Assembly: GCF_003244315.1 (NCBI RefSeq)
Contig: NZ_QKWH01000014.1
Span: 1 to 64,000 of the forward strand
Length of the DNA: 64,000 nucleotides
Reading direction: 5' to 3'
DNA from: Xylanimonas oleitrophica
GTDB taxonomy: Bacteria; Actinomycetota; Actinomycetes; Actinomycetales; Cellulomonadaceae
Made by a program: the position numbers and the translations under genes. Of the stretch, positions 55,533-63,507 are shown piece after piece (the stretch's first letter is position 1; each line of letters begins with the position of its first letter). The notes under the pieces were generated by a model. The model was not told where the DNA came from, did no database searches, and saw nothing but the letters and a program-made list of their open reading frames with translations.

Positions 55533-55967
55533 ATGACTGAGACCGCGGCAGACGAGAAGGCGCAGATCATCCAAGGGCTGCTCGATGTCGCCGGACTCGC
55601 GCAGGCGACGGTGGCCGCAACGCTGCAGGACTTCGGTGCACCGGCCTCCGCAGCCCCGGTGCTGCGGATCCTCGCCACGAGCCGGGCGCCCGTCACTCCC
55701 CGCGACCTCGCGAGGCTGCTCGAGCGCGACCCGTCCACTGCCAGCCTCATCGCTGACAAGCTCGAGCAGGCCGAGCTCGTCGCCCGACAGCCTCACCCCA
55801 GCGATGGTCGCAAACGGGTGCTCGTACTCACGGGACGCGGCCACCGGCTCTGGGACACCCTGCGCGAGAGGCTCCACGAGTCCGCGATCCTCGACGACAT
55901 GACCCCGGCAGAACGGCGAGGGCTGCTCGAGCTGCTCGGCAGGATGCGGGCACGGGGGCGCCCGTGA
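55533..55967 (+). CDS. MarR family transcriptional regulator
   Basis: A 144-residue winged-helix regulator: AAPVLRILATSRAPVTPRDLARLLERDPSTASLIADKLEQAELV is the helix-turn-helix, and RQPHPSDGRKRVLVLTGRG is the wing. The ATG at 55533 (MTETAADEKAQ) is six bases after TATCAT; the longer frame from 55491 would run through the operator. It is divergent from the SDR gene and most likely represses it and itself. It ends convergent with the tetR gene. Confidence 0.88.
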   Translation: MTETAADEKAQIIQGLLDVAGLAQATVAATLQDFGAPASAAPVLRILATSRAPVTPRDLARLLERDPSTASLIADKLEQAELVARQPHPSDGRKRVLVLTGRGHRLWDTLRERLHESAILDDMTPAERRGLLELLGRMRARGRP

Positions 55968-56103
55968 CCGGAAGCGCCGGGCCCCGGCCTGCGCCGCGTC
56001 CGGATCCGGCGGGCGGTGCTGGGTAGGACGGAGACGGACGGGCGCCGCCGACGGCGTCTGCCACCGACGGCCCGCTCCTGGTGGAGCCGCTGCGGCGGGT
56101 TCT

Positions 56104-56733
56104 TCATCGCCGGCTGTCGATGATCACTTCCTCTCTGGGGCGGGACTGTGGGGCCGTCCGCAGCGCGGAGCCGTCCCCACGCAGGCCGGCCGTCGCGATG
56201 GCGATGAACCGCTTCGCGCTGCGCGTGGCGATCGCCCGGTCGGTCAGAGTGATCGCGCGCACCGCGGTGAGAACCATGAGGAGGTCGCCGCCCGTGAGAT
56301 CGGCCCTGGCCGCTCCCTCGTCCCGCAACCGTGCAGCCAACGTCATGAGGCCTCGTCGCACCTCCCGGTCGAACGACTCGAGGAGCGGCGTGCAACGGCG
56401 CTCGGCCAGGAGGGTCCCGGCGAGGCCGGGTGATGCGAGCTCGAGGGCGACGACCGCTTCCAGCGCACGAGAGAGCCCCCGCCAGGGGTCGGGGGCGACC
56501 GTCGCCTCCTCGCACAGCGCGAGGCAGTGCCGGACCTCCTCACCGAAGACGGCGTCGACGAGGTCGTCTCGGGTGGGGAAGTGTCGATACAGCGTCGCGG
56601 TACCGACTCCCGCCGCCCGGGCGATCGCGGCGGTGGGGGCGTCCAGCCCGTCGCTGGCGAACGCGGCACGGGCCGCTCCGAGGATCTTCGTCCTGTTACG
56701 CCGGGCGTCGCTGCGCAGCCGGGATGCGGTCAT
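56104..56733 (-). CDS. TetR family transcriptional regulator
   Basis: A 209-residue repressor with the N-terminal helix-turn-helix TKILGAARAAFASDGLDAPTAAIARAAGVGTATLYRHFPTRDDLVDAVF. The ligand-binding part includes LSRALEAVVALELASPGLAGTLLAERR and resembles the TetR_C_33/SbtR-like group. The ATG at 56733 has GGAG six bases upstream. It is divergent from a quinone-oxidoreductase-type gene, which it probably controls; TCCTAG occurs twice (56781-56786 and 56812-56817) in the shared region. Confidence 0.88.
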   Translation of the reverse strand: MTASRLRSDARRNRTKILGAARAAFASDGLDAPTAAIARAAGVGTATLYRHFPTRDDLVDAVFGEEVRHCLALCEEATVAPDPWRGLSRALEAVVALELASPGLAGTLLAERRCTPLLESFDREVRRGLMTLAARLRDEGAARADLTGGDLLMVLTAVRAITLTDRAIATRSAKRFIAIATAGLRGDGSALRTAPQSRPREEVIIDSRR

Positions 56734-56814
56734 CGTCGTCTCCGATCCGAGAGACCTCCAGGTCGCTGTCCCTCACTTGATCCTAGGACGGTCACGTGCG
56801 GACGCTCCGGGTCC

Positions 56815-56820
56815 TAGCGT
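56815..56820 (+). promoter_or_regulatory. -10 element TAGCGT for the oxidoreductase gene
   Basis: TAGCGT lies 36 bases before the ATG at 56857. On the minus strand TAGGAT (56785-56780) may serve tetR. Both lie near the repeated TCCTAG hexamer, a possible TetR target. Confidence 0.4.
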
Positions 56821-56856
56821 CGCGTCGTCACCCGGTCGAGGGCGGAGGGACTACGC

Positions 56857-57846
56857 ATGACGACAACGACGCAGGAGACGATGAGGGCAGCGGTGTTCCG
56901 CCGGTTCGGCCCGCCCGACGTGCTCGAGGTCGTGGAGGTTCCACGGCCCGTGCCCGCGCGAGGAGAGGTGCTCGTCCGTGTCGAGGCGACGTCCGTCAAC
57001 GGCGGTGAGCTCGCGCAACGTCAGGGCAGGCTCCGGCGGATCGCTCGCACGAGGTTCCCGTCGTTCCCGGGCATCGACTTCGCTGGTGAGATCGTCGCTC
57101 TCGGGGCCGGGATCACCGACGTGACCCTCGGGGACCGGGTCTGGGGCACGGTCGACGAGCGTGGGCCGGTCGGCTCAGCGGCGGAGTACCTGGTGGTGGA
57201 GAGCTGGCGCGTCGCCGGCACGCCACAGCACCTGACGTCGATCGAGGCCGTCACCCTGCTGGCCGGCGGCGCCACCGCTCTCGTCGGCCTCCGGGACAAG
57301 GTGCGGCTGCGAGCCGGGGAACGTCTGCTGGTCCGCGGTGCTGCCGGCGGTGTCGGCAGCATCGCCGTTCAGGTCGGGGTGATGCTCGGTGCGCGCGTGA
57401 CGGCCCTGGCGCACCCGGCCAGTGCCGACTTCGTCCGCGCGCTGGGCGCCGACGAGGTCATCGACTACCGAGAGCCGATCGAGGACCTCGGCAGGTACGA
57501 CGTGATATTCGACACCCGCGGCACGAGTCTCTGGCGGCTGCGCACGCGCCTCGCGCCGGGAGGCCGGATGGTCACCATCGCCTTCGACCTCGACCGCCCG
57601 TGGCGCAGTCTCGGCGCGATCGCCGTGTCGGGGCTCCTCGGACCTCGGCGCATCCGCTTCTTCCTCGGGCACCCCACCGGCGCGCTGTTCGAGGATCTGA
57701 GGAAGATCGCGGAGGCGCGACACCTGCGCCCGGTCGTCGACAGCGTCTACCCCTTGGAGCAGATCGCCGAGGCGCACGGCGCCCTCGAGTCGGGTGGAGT
57801 GCACGGCAAGGTCGTGGTGAGCATCCGATCGAGCTCCGCGGCGTGA
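56857..57846 (+). CDS. Zinc-independent alcohol dehydrogenase / quinone oxidoreductase family
   Basis: A medium-chain reductase of 329 residues. The N-terminal catalytic domain reads MRAAVFRRFGPPDVLEVVEVPRPVPARGEVLVRVEATSVNGGE, with FPSFPGIDFAGEIVALGAG. The NADPH loop is LLVRGAAGGVGSIAVQVGVMLGARVTALAH, then ALGADEVIDYREP. No structural or catalytic zinc ligands are seen, matching the QOR subfamily. GGCGGAGGGA lies upstream of the ATG. The gene is divergent from tetR, which suggests induction by an electrophile or drug. Confidence 0.89.
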   Translation: MTTTTQETMRAAVFRRFGPPDVLEVVEVPRPVPARGEVLVRVEATSVNGGELAQRQGRLRRIARTRFPSFPGIDFAGEIVALGAGITDVTLGDRVWGTVDERGPVGSAAEYLVVESWRVAGTPQHLTSIEAVTLLAGGATALVGLRDKVRLRAGERLLVRGAAGGVGSIAVQVGVMLGARVTALAHPASADFVRALGADEVIDYREPIEDLGRYDVIFDTRGTSLWRLRTRLAPGGRMVTIAFDLDRPWRSLGAIAVSGLLGPRRIRFFLGHPTGALFEDLRKIAEARHLRPVVDSVYPLEQIAEAHGALESGGVHGKVVVSIRSSSAA

Positions 57847-58062
57847 GAGTCATCTGACCCCGGTGCGTCTGGTCCCGCCTCGTGACCCTCCGGATGTGTC
57901 GGGGACGCGCGTCTTGTCGCCCTCGTCGACGTCTGCCTCGCTCCGCGCGCCGGACGGGAGGCGATGTCGACCCGAGAGGCAGCCCCGAGGCATTGCGGCC
58001 GGGATAGCGGCGGTGGAGCCTGCCTCGTACGGTGACTCGGGTGGTCGTCCCGAGGAGGTTGC

Positions 58063-59154
58063 ATGAAGCAGCACGCTCTGGTCCCCGTGCCCGACGACGC
58101 GATCACCGACCTGCACCGGCGCCTCGAGTGGTTCCGGCAGGTCGATCTGCCGGAGCTCGGGAGGTCCGGCGGCGTGGACGCCCGTCTGCTGGGCAAGGTG
58201 GTCCGCCACTGGCGTGAGGAGTACGACTGGCGGCGGCACGAGAGCCGGATCGCGTCGTGGGCCTGGATGGAGACGGAGCGCACCGAGGTGCCGGTCCGGG
58301 CGGTGGTCTCGCCCGCGGCGCACGCGGGGGCGCCCGTCGTGCTGCCCCTGCACGGCTGGCCGGACTCGGTGCTCCGGTTCGAGAGGGTCTTCCCACTGCT
58401 CACGGACGTCACGGTGGTCGCGCCGGCGCTGCCCGGATTCCCGTTCGCCGCCCCGGTGCCAGGGGGCGGGGCGTCGTCCGTCGTGATGGCCGACGCGATC
58501 GCGGCAGCGATGGCCGAGCTCGGGTACGAGCGGTACGTGGTCTCAGCCGGCGACGTGGGGTGCGACGTCGCCGAGGCGATCGCAGGACGGCACGCCGGCG
58601 CCGTCCGGGCGCAGCATCTCACGGACCTCTCGCAGTACCACTTCCTCGCGGGACTGCCCGAGGATCTCGACGACGAGGAACGTGAGTACGTGCGACGCGG
58701 GCACGCGTGGCAGCACAGCGAGGGCGCCTACATGCACGAGCAGGCCACCAGGCCGCACACACTCGCAGCCTCCCTGGGCGACTCACCGGCGGGCCTCGCA
58801 GCATGGATCCTGGAGAAGCTGGTCGACTGGACGGACTCGGACGGCGATCTGCTGCGGACGTTCACGTTCGACGAGGCGCTGACGTGGATCTCGTCCTACT
58901 GGTTCACGGGTGCGGTCGGCACGTCGTTCGCGCCGTACGCCACGGCCGCCGCGAAGGACTGGCCGCGCATCGAGGTGCCGACCGTGATGACGGTCTTCCC
59001 GCGCGACCTCGTCAACGCGCCGCGTCGGTTCGTCGAGCGGTTCTTCACGGTGAGCGACTGGGTCGAACCGCCCCGTGGCGGACACTTTGCCGCCTGGGAG
59101 GAGCCAGAGCGCTACGTCGACGGGCTCAGGCGTGCCGTCGCCCAGGCGACCTGA
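58063..59154 (+). CDS. Epoxide hydrolase family alpha/beta hydrolase
   Basis: A 363-residue alpha/beta hydrolase with the N-terminal EHN-type segment (DDAITDLHRRLEWFRQVDLPEL... LGKVVRHWREEYDWRRHE). The oxyanion loop is LPLHGWPDSVLRFERV, the probable nucleophile Asp lies in YVVSAGDVGCDVAEAI, where family members have GGDWG, and the catalytic His is in PPRGGHFAAWEEPE. GAGGAGG sits seven bases before the ATG. The changed nucleophile elbow (AGDVG) may alter activity. The 216-bp gap before it shows no gene. Confidence 0.85.
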   Translation: MKQHALVPVPDDAITDLHRRLEWFRQVDLPELGRSGGVDARLLGKVVRHWREEYDWRRHESRIASWAWMETERTEVPVRAVVSPAAHAGAPVVLPLHGWPDSVLRFERVFPLLTDVTVVAPALPGFPFAAPVPGGGASSVVMADAIAAAMAELGYERYVVSAGDVGCDVAEAIAGRHAGAVRAQHLTDLSQYHFLAGLPEDLDDEEREYVRRGHAWQHSEGAYMHEQATRPHTLAASLGDSPAGLAAWILEKLVDWTDSDGDLLRTFTFDEALTWISSYWFTGAVGTSFAPYATAAAKDWPRIEVPTVMTVFPRDLVNAPRRFVERFFTVSDWVEPPRGGHFAAWEEPERYVDGLRRAVAQAT

Positions 59155-59254
59155 GACCGGCGGGGACGCTCCTGGGGGCGGGTGTCGACGTGCTGCGCTC
59201 GCCCTGCTGACGGTGGCACGAGGCCGTGAGGCCGACGCCGTGCGGCCTGGCTCG

Positions 59255-59260
59255 TAGCAT
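59255..59260 (+). promoter_or_regulatory. -10 element TAGCAT of the P-loop kinase gene
   Basis: TAGCAT ends seven bases before the GTG at 59268, with no Shine-Dalgarno. Confidence 0.55.
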
Positions 59261-59267
59261 CTGCAGA

Positions 59268-59846
59268 GTGCAGCATCCTCTGGCCGCGCTCGTGGGTCCC
59301 GCGGGCTGCGGGAAGTCCACCCTGGGAGCGCTCCTCGCGTCCTCCCTCGGGGCGCCGTTCGTGGACCTGGACGAGGTCGGCGGGCGGTACTACGCGGAGG
59401 TGGGCTGGTCGCTCGACCGGCTCCGGCAGAGGGCCGTCGAGGTGGGGCGCACGGTGGCGGAGATCGAGTGGGAGCCGGCCCGCATCCATGCCGTCGAGCG
59501 CGCCTTCGAGGAGCACGGGGGCGCCGTGGTCGCGCTCGGCGCGGGGCACACCTCGTACGAGGCGCCTGCGCACGTGGGCCGGGTGCGGAGCGCGCTGCGT
59601 CGTCCGCCGCACGTGGTGCTCCCGCTGCCGTGGCCCGACGACCGCGACGAGTCGCTGCGGGTCCTGCGCGCACGGAGCGTCGTGACGGCGGGCACCGACC
59701 GTGTCTACGACGGCAACGACCTGCTCGCCCGGTGGCTCGATGAGCCCGTGGTGCGGGAGGCCGCCACCGTTGTCGTGGGGACGGGCCGCGAGGCCCCGGC
59801 CGTCACGGCCGAGCGCCTGCGGCGGGCGCTGCGCCAGGGACCGTGA
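59268..59846 (+). CDS. Shikimate-kinase-like P-loop protein
   Basis: A small P-loop phosphotransferase of 192 residues: VQHPLAALVGPAGCGKSTLGALLASSLGAPFVDLDEVGGRYYAEVGWSLDRLR resembles shikimate kinase/AAA_33 kinases (P-loop, then DLDE). The later part has VVALGAGHTSYEAPAHVGRV, where shikimate kinase has its GGG loop, and a lid with paired Arg (VLRARSVVTAGTDRVYDGND). True AroK sits with other aro genes, so this is probably a kinase for another small hydroxyl compound. The GTG at 59268 follows a leaderless -10. Confidence 0.75.
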   Translation: MQHPLAALVGPAGCGKSTLGALLASSLGAPFVDLDEVGGRYYAEVGWSLDRLRQRAVEVGRTVAEIEWEPARIHAVERAFEEHGGAVVALGAGHTSYEAPAHVGRVRSALRRPPHVVLPLPWPDDRDESLRVLRARSVVTAGTDRVYDGNDLLARWLDEPVVREAATVVVGTGREAPAVTAERLRRALRQGP

Positions 59847-59958
59847 ACGCACGGCGAGCGCTGGAAGGCCGTGCAGGCTGCTGCCGCCGGACGCCCGCCC
59901 GGCGGTGTGCGCAGGACGGCTACGGTGGGCGCTGACCCGTGGACGACAGGAGACCGCT

Positions 59959-60519
59959 GTGAGAGAGGCTCGCTACACCCCGGCTGGCGGACGGGTCGGC
60001 GCACGCACCGTGGTCCTGCGGACCCCGCGGTCTCGCGTGACCACCTGGATCCCGGAGGACGTCGACGAGCTGCACCGTCTGCACTCGGACCCCGTGGTGA
60101 TGAGCCACATGACCAAGGGCGTGCAGGACCGGGAGCAGACCCGGGCACGGATCACCACATGGATCGCCGAGCACAGGGTCCGGGGGTGGTCCAGGTGGCG
60201 GGTGGAGGACGACTCCGGGACGTTCATGGGCAGGGCGGGCTTCGGGGAGGCCCACGGGACAGGGCACCGTGAGCTGGGGTACCTCCTGGCGCCGGCCCGC
60301 TGGGGCGCCGGCTACGCCAGCGAGCTGGTGGCGGCGCTGGTGCGCTGGCACTTCGAGCATCTCGACCCCGCTCGCGAGCGAGAGCTGCGCGCCTACGTGG
60401 TGCCCGGCAACGAGGCCAGCCGCCGTGTGCTGGAGAAGAACGGGTTCCGTCTCGTGGGTGCGTCCCCGCAGGCGCCCGACCAGCTCGTGTACGCCTGCGG
60501 GAGCGACCCGGCGGTGTGA
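59959..60519 (+). CDS. GNAT acetyltransferase, RimJ/RimL type
   Basis: A 186-residue Acetyltransf_3 protein: TVVLRTPRSRVTTWIPEDVDELHRLHSDPVVMSHM, then FMGRAGFGEAHGTGHRELGYLLAPARWGAGYASELVAALVRWHFEHL (CoA loop) and AYVVPGNEASRRVLEKNGFRLVG. The GTG at 59959 has AGGAG seven bases upstream. The substrate is unknown; the fold suggests protein N-terminus or antibiotic-like amine acetylation. Confidence 0.85.
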   Translation: MREARYTPAGGRVGARTVVLRTPRSRVTTWIPEDVDELHRLHSDPVVMSHMTKGVQDREQTRARITTWIAEHRVRGWSRWRVEDDSGTFMGRAGFGEAHGTGHRELGYLLAPARWGAGYASELVAALVRWHFEHLDPARERELRAYVVPGNEASRRVLEKNGFRLVGASPQAPDQLVYACGSDPAV

Positions 60520-60678
60520 CGAGGAGCAGCCGGCGCCAAACGTCCGTCCTCGGCGCGCCAGGCGACCGCTCCCGCCTCGGGCTCCGGTGCTGCACTGGCC
60601 CAGTCGTCGTCGGGCTGCCGGGAGGGGCACGTCCGCGCACGACCCGACGCGCCGCGGGAGCGGCAGAAGGGGCGGACC

Positions 60679-61110
60679 ATGAGGCTCGCGTTCTACGGCC
60701 GGACCGGGCCGCACCCGTCTCCTGAGGGGGTGGCCCGTGCACTCGCCGAGCAGGTCGAGGTGGCGGGTGCGATCGCCCGGGGCGGGGGCCACGAGATCGT
60801 CGTCGAGTTCTTCGACGTCGGGGTGGCGCGCGGAGCGCCGCTCGCACGCCGGCCCCGCGCTGCTGCGATGTTCCTCGAGCTGGCAGACCGTGCGGGGCGC
60901 CGCTTCGACGGCATCGTGGTCGGCCAGGCGCCGGACGCGGTGTCGGGCGAGCGGTGCCGAGGGGTGGTCGGCCCGCTCCTGGACCACCACGGTGTGGTGG
61001 TCCTCGCTCCGGAGCCGCAGCTCGGAGACGGGCCCGCCGAGCCGGGCCCGCTGAGGGAGCCCCGGCGCCGGGACGGCCTCCGGCGCCGTCTGCGGCGCCC
61101 GGCCGCCTAG
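60679..61110 (+). CDS. Stand-alone serine-recombinase-like N-terminal domain, catalytic Ser absent
   Basis: A 143-residue protein that matches the resolvase/invertase N-terminal fold in order: RLAFYGRTG (strand 1, where active enzymes have YxRxS), LAEQVEVAGAIARGGGHEIVVEFFDVGVARG, RPRAAAMFLELADRAGRRFDGIVVGQAPDAVSGE. The nucleophile Ser is replaced by Gly and there is no DNA-binding domain; an Arg-rich tail (REPRRRDGLRRRLRRP) ends the protein. AAGGGG before the ATG is a good ribosome site. It could be a relic or a repurposed oligomerisation module. Not an active recombinase, if the alignment by eye is right. Confidence 0.6.
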   Translation: MRLAFYGRTGPHPSPEGVARALAEQVEVAGAIARGGGHEIVVEFFDVGVARGAPLARRPRAAAMFLELADRAGRRFDGIVVGQAPDAVSGERCRGVVGPLLDHHGVVVLAPEPQLGDGPAEPGPLREPRRRDGLRRRLRRPAA

Positions 61111-61145
61111 GGCGGCCGCACCGCCCGCCGGCGCCCCGGTGGCAC

Positions 61146-61844
61146 CTACCGGGGGCGTCGTGCCTCGCGCACCACGTCACGCGCCGTGACGGTCAGCGGC
61201 GCGCCCGTGCGCACGGAGCGGGCGGCGAGCTCGTCGTATGCGGCGTCGACGCCGATGCCGAGCTGGTGGGCGAGCACGCCCTGCGCCTGCTCGATGACGG
61301 CGCGGCCGCTGCGGGCGCGGGCCACCCGCCGGTCGACGTCCTGCACGAGCAGACGGTCCGGCTGGGCGACGGTGAGCGCGAGCATGTCGGCGAACGCGCG
61401 GGACGTGCGCGCCTGCGTCTCGTCCAGCGGCTCGGTGCCCTGGCGGAACATCGTCAGGGCACCGATCACGCCGCCGTGCCAGGCCAGCGGGTGCGCGTGC
61501 ACCGTGCGGAACCCGGCGTCGACGAGCAACGGTCCCACCACGGGCCAGCGCTCGACGATCAGGCCGGCACCGCTCGCCTCGACGGCACCGCCGGTGGCGA
61601 CGGCGTCCCGGCAGGGCCCCTCGACGGTCAGGGCCTGGTAGAGGTCGAGGTCCGGGGCGGCGTGGGAGGTCGCGCCCACGAGCTCGAGCCTGCCGCCGGC
61701 GCGCGCCAGCAGGACGGCCGCGTCGCACGCGGCGAAGCGCATGGCGTCGGCGGTGAGCCGCTCGACGACGTCGGTGATGTCGTGCTCGTGCAGGAGGGCC
61801 TTCGTCGCGGCGGCGAGTGAGTCCAGCGGGGTCCGCGGCGTCAT
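61146..61844 (-). CDS. GAF-ANTAR regulator (third of the cluster)
   Basis: A 232-residue protein combining a GAF sensor domain (about 20-165: ITDVVERLTADAMRFAACDAAVLLARAG ... TVEGPCRDAVATGGAVEA ... AHPLAWHGGVIGALTMFRQG) with a C-terminal ANTAR RNA-binding bundle (AVIEQAQGVLAHQLGIGVDAAYDELAARSVRTG). It should act as a ligand- or redox-gated antiterminator. The ATG at 61844 overlaps the TGA of the neighbouring GAF-ANTAR gene, so the two are translated together. Confidence 0.85.
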   Translation of the reverse strand: MTPRTPLDSLAAATKALLHEHDITDVVERLTADAMRFAACDAAVLLARAGGRLELVGATSHAAPDLDLYQALTVEGPCRDAVATGGAVEASGAGLIVERWPVVGPLLVDAGFRTVHAHPLAWHGGVIGALTMFRQGTEPLDETQARTSRAFADMLALTVAQPDRLLVQDVDRRVARARSGRAVIEQAQGVLAHQLGIGVDAAYDELAARSVRTGAPLTVTARDVVREARRPR

Positions 61845-62551
61845 GGCTCTTCGGTTCTCTCGATCTGCACGGCGTTCGTGTCGTCGTAGGTGAAGGCGAG
61901 CCGGCGAGCGAGGACCTCGCGCGCGATCGTCTCGAGCGTCGTGGAGTGGGCGAAGGCGTGCGCCCGCAGCACGGCCAGCGCGTCGCTGGGACCGATACCG
62001 AGCTGGGCGATGACCATGCCGGTCGCCTGGTGGATGCGGGACCGCGTGGACCAGTCGAACGAGTCGACCTGGCCCAGGAGCGCCATGCCTACCGCGTCGG
62101 CCAGGAACTGGGCGTCCTCGGGGTCGCGCGCGAGCCGGCCCGCCTCGACGTAGAGGCTCAGCACGCCGACGACGCGCCCGGAGACCCGCATGGGCACCGC
62201 GTACGCGGTGGCCGGCCCACGGATCGACGCCACGAGCTGGGAGAAGAGCGGGAACGCGTCGTCGACCGGGTGCGCGCCGTCGATGGGCGTCACGACGATG
62301 CGGTCCTCGACCAGCGCCAGGTGCCCAGGCCCCTCGCCGAGCATGTCCTCGAGGTCGCCGATGTGGGCGGAGACGCCGTCGGACGTGCTCACGGTGAGGC
62401 GTTCCTCGGGCGAGGCGGAGAGCGTCACCGCCCCGCTCTGCGCCCCCAGGATCTCCACGCAGGCGCGGCACAGCCGCGAGGGCATGGCCAGGTCGGCGTC
62501 GATGCCGGCCAGGGTGCGTGCGAGCAGCCCCAGCAGCTCCGACGCTTCCAC
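61841..62551 (-). CDS. GAF-ANTAR regulator (second of the cluster)
   Basis: A 236-residue GAF-ANTAR protein. The GAF part contains LCRACVEILGAQSGAVTLSASPEERLTVSTSDGVS, LGEGPGHLALVEDRIVVTPI and YAVPMRVSGRVVGVLSLYVEAG. The ANTAR part is RSRIHQATGMVIAQLGIGPSDALAVLRAHAFAHS. The GTG at 62551 is the start. Cys29 and Cys32 at the GAF start could be redox-sensitive. It lies 88 bases after a related gene and overlaps the next by four bases. Confidence 0.86.
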   Translation of the reverse strand: MEASELLGLLARTLAGIDADLAMPSRLCRACVEILGAQSGAVTLSASPEERLTVSTSDGVSAHIGDLEDMLGEGPGHLALVEDRIVVTPIDGAHPVDDAFPLFSQLVASIRGPATAYAVPMRVSGRVVGVLSLYVEAGRLARDPEDAQFLADAVGMALLGQVDSFDWSTRSRIHQATGMVIAQLGIGPSDALAVLRAHAFAHSTTLETIAREVLARRLAFTYDDTNAVQIERTEEP

Positions 62552-62639
62552 TCGTGCTCCGTCCTGTCCTGTCGTTCCCCGGAGGATTCTCTCACCAGGT
62601 CCGCCGTGCCCGTGCCCGGGTCCCGCGGCGGAGGGCGTG

Positions 62640-63416
62640 TCAGGGACCGAGGCCGTCCACGATGTCGCCGTGGCCGCCGGTCACCAGCGCGCGCACGATG
62701 GTCTCGGCGACGACCCGCTCGCCCACGCCCTCGCGCCGCGCGGCCGCGCGGATCACCTGCCGGGCCTCGTCGAGCGTGCAGGCGTTCGCCTCCATGACAG
62801 CCCCGAGGGCCTGCTCGACCACCGCCGAGTCCGACAACCGGCGGTAGAGCCCCGCCGCGGCGTCCTCGACGTCGGCGAACTGCAGCTGCAGACCGATGCC
62901 CGTGGCGATGAGGCCCGCGTACGCGTGCGCCGTCTCGACCAGGCCCTCGGACCACGGGTCGGTGCTGCGCGAGTACAGGTTCAGCCCCAGCTGGAACCCG
63001 GGAGCGATCTCGGCCGGCACTGCCAGCCCCTTGGCGAAGCCCTCGTTCAGAGCCTGCTCGCGCCAGGCGTCCCAGCGGCGCTCGCCGGGCACCGACGGCA
63101 CCACGAGCACCGAGCGGTGGCTCATCGCGTCGATGCAGGGGCCGGCGCCTGCCCTGACCTCGGCCTGGTCGCACCGCGCGGACGCGGGGGTGCTGCTACC
63201 GGCGCGCAGGGAGAGACCGTGCTCCCGGACGGTGAGGGAGGCCTCGACGTCGGGGCCCAGCGCGCGGGCGGCGCGCGCCGCGTAGTCGTGGAGGTAGCGG
63301 GAGAGCGCCACAGGTCGAGTCCCGTCCGGCGGTCCGCCGCCTTTGCCATCCACCGCGCCGGAGGTCCCGGCGCGGCTCGCGGACCAGGGCCGACGCTCGC
63401 CGGCCCGGGGCATCAC
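62640..63416 (-). CDS. GAF-ANTAR regulator (first of the cluster)
   Basis: A GAF-ANTAR protein, 258 residues from the GTG at 63416. The first 35 residues are low-complexity; a GTG at 63311 (VALSRYLHDYAARAAR) may be the real start and would give 223 residues. The GAF part includes CDQAEVRAGAGPCIDAMSHRSVLVVPSVPGERRWDAWRE. The ANTAR part is YRRLSDSAVVEQALGAVMEANACTLDEARQVIRAAARREG. No good ribosome site decides the start. It lies downstream of catalase on the same strand but is separated by two hairpins. Confidence 0.8.
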   Translation of the reverse strand: MMPRAGERRPWSASRAGTSGAVDGKGGGPPDGTRPVALSRYLHDYAARAARALGPDVEASLTVREHGLSLRAGSSTPASARCDQAEVRAGAGPCIDAMSHRSVLVVPSVPGERRWDAWREQALNEGFAKGLAVPAEIAPGFQLGLNLYSRSTDPWSEGLVETAHAYAGLIATGIGLQLQFADVEDAAAGLYRRLSDSAVVEQALGAVMEANACTLDEARQVIRAAARREGVGERVVAETIVRALVTGGHGDIVDGLGP

Positions 63417-63423
63417 GTTACGC

Positions 63424-63457
63424 GACGGCCTCCGTCCCGGGTGGGAGGGAGGCCGTC
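63424..63457 (-). terminator. Hairpin before the GAF-ANTAR cluster
   Basis: GACGGCCTCC (63424-63433) pairs with GGAGGCCGTC (63448-63457), with a 14-base loop. It is the second of two tandem hairpins after the catalase gene. Confidence 0.5.
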
Positions 63458-63468
63458 ATCGTGCTGCG

Positions 63469-63503
63469 GCGCGTGCCGCGGGTGCGGACCCCGCGGCACG
63501 CGC
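63469..63503 (-). terminator. Catalase terminator
   Basis: A perfect 14-bp stem, GCGCGTGCCGCGGG (63469-63482)/CCCGCGGCACGCGC (63490-63503), with a seven-base loop, four bases past the catalase stop on the minus strand. Confidence 0.75.
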
Positions 63504-63507
63504 AGGG

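Noticed and set aside
59268-59846. Naming the P-loop kinase as shikimate kinase (aroK)
   Set aside because: The P-loop and DLDE match, but the shikimate-binding residues cannot be confirmed and no aro genes are nearby.
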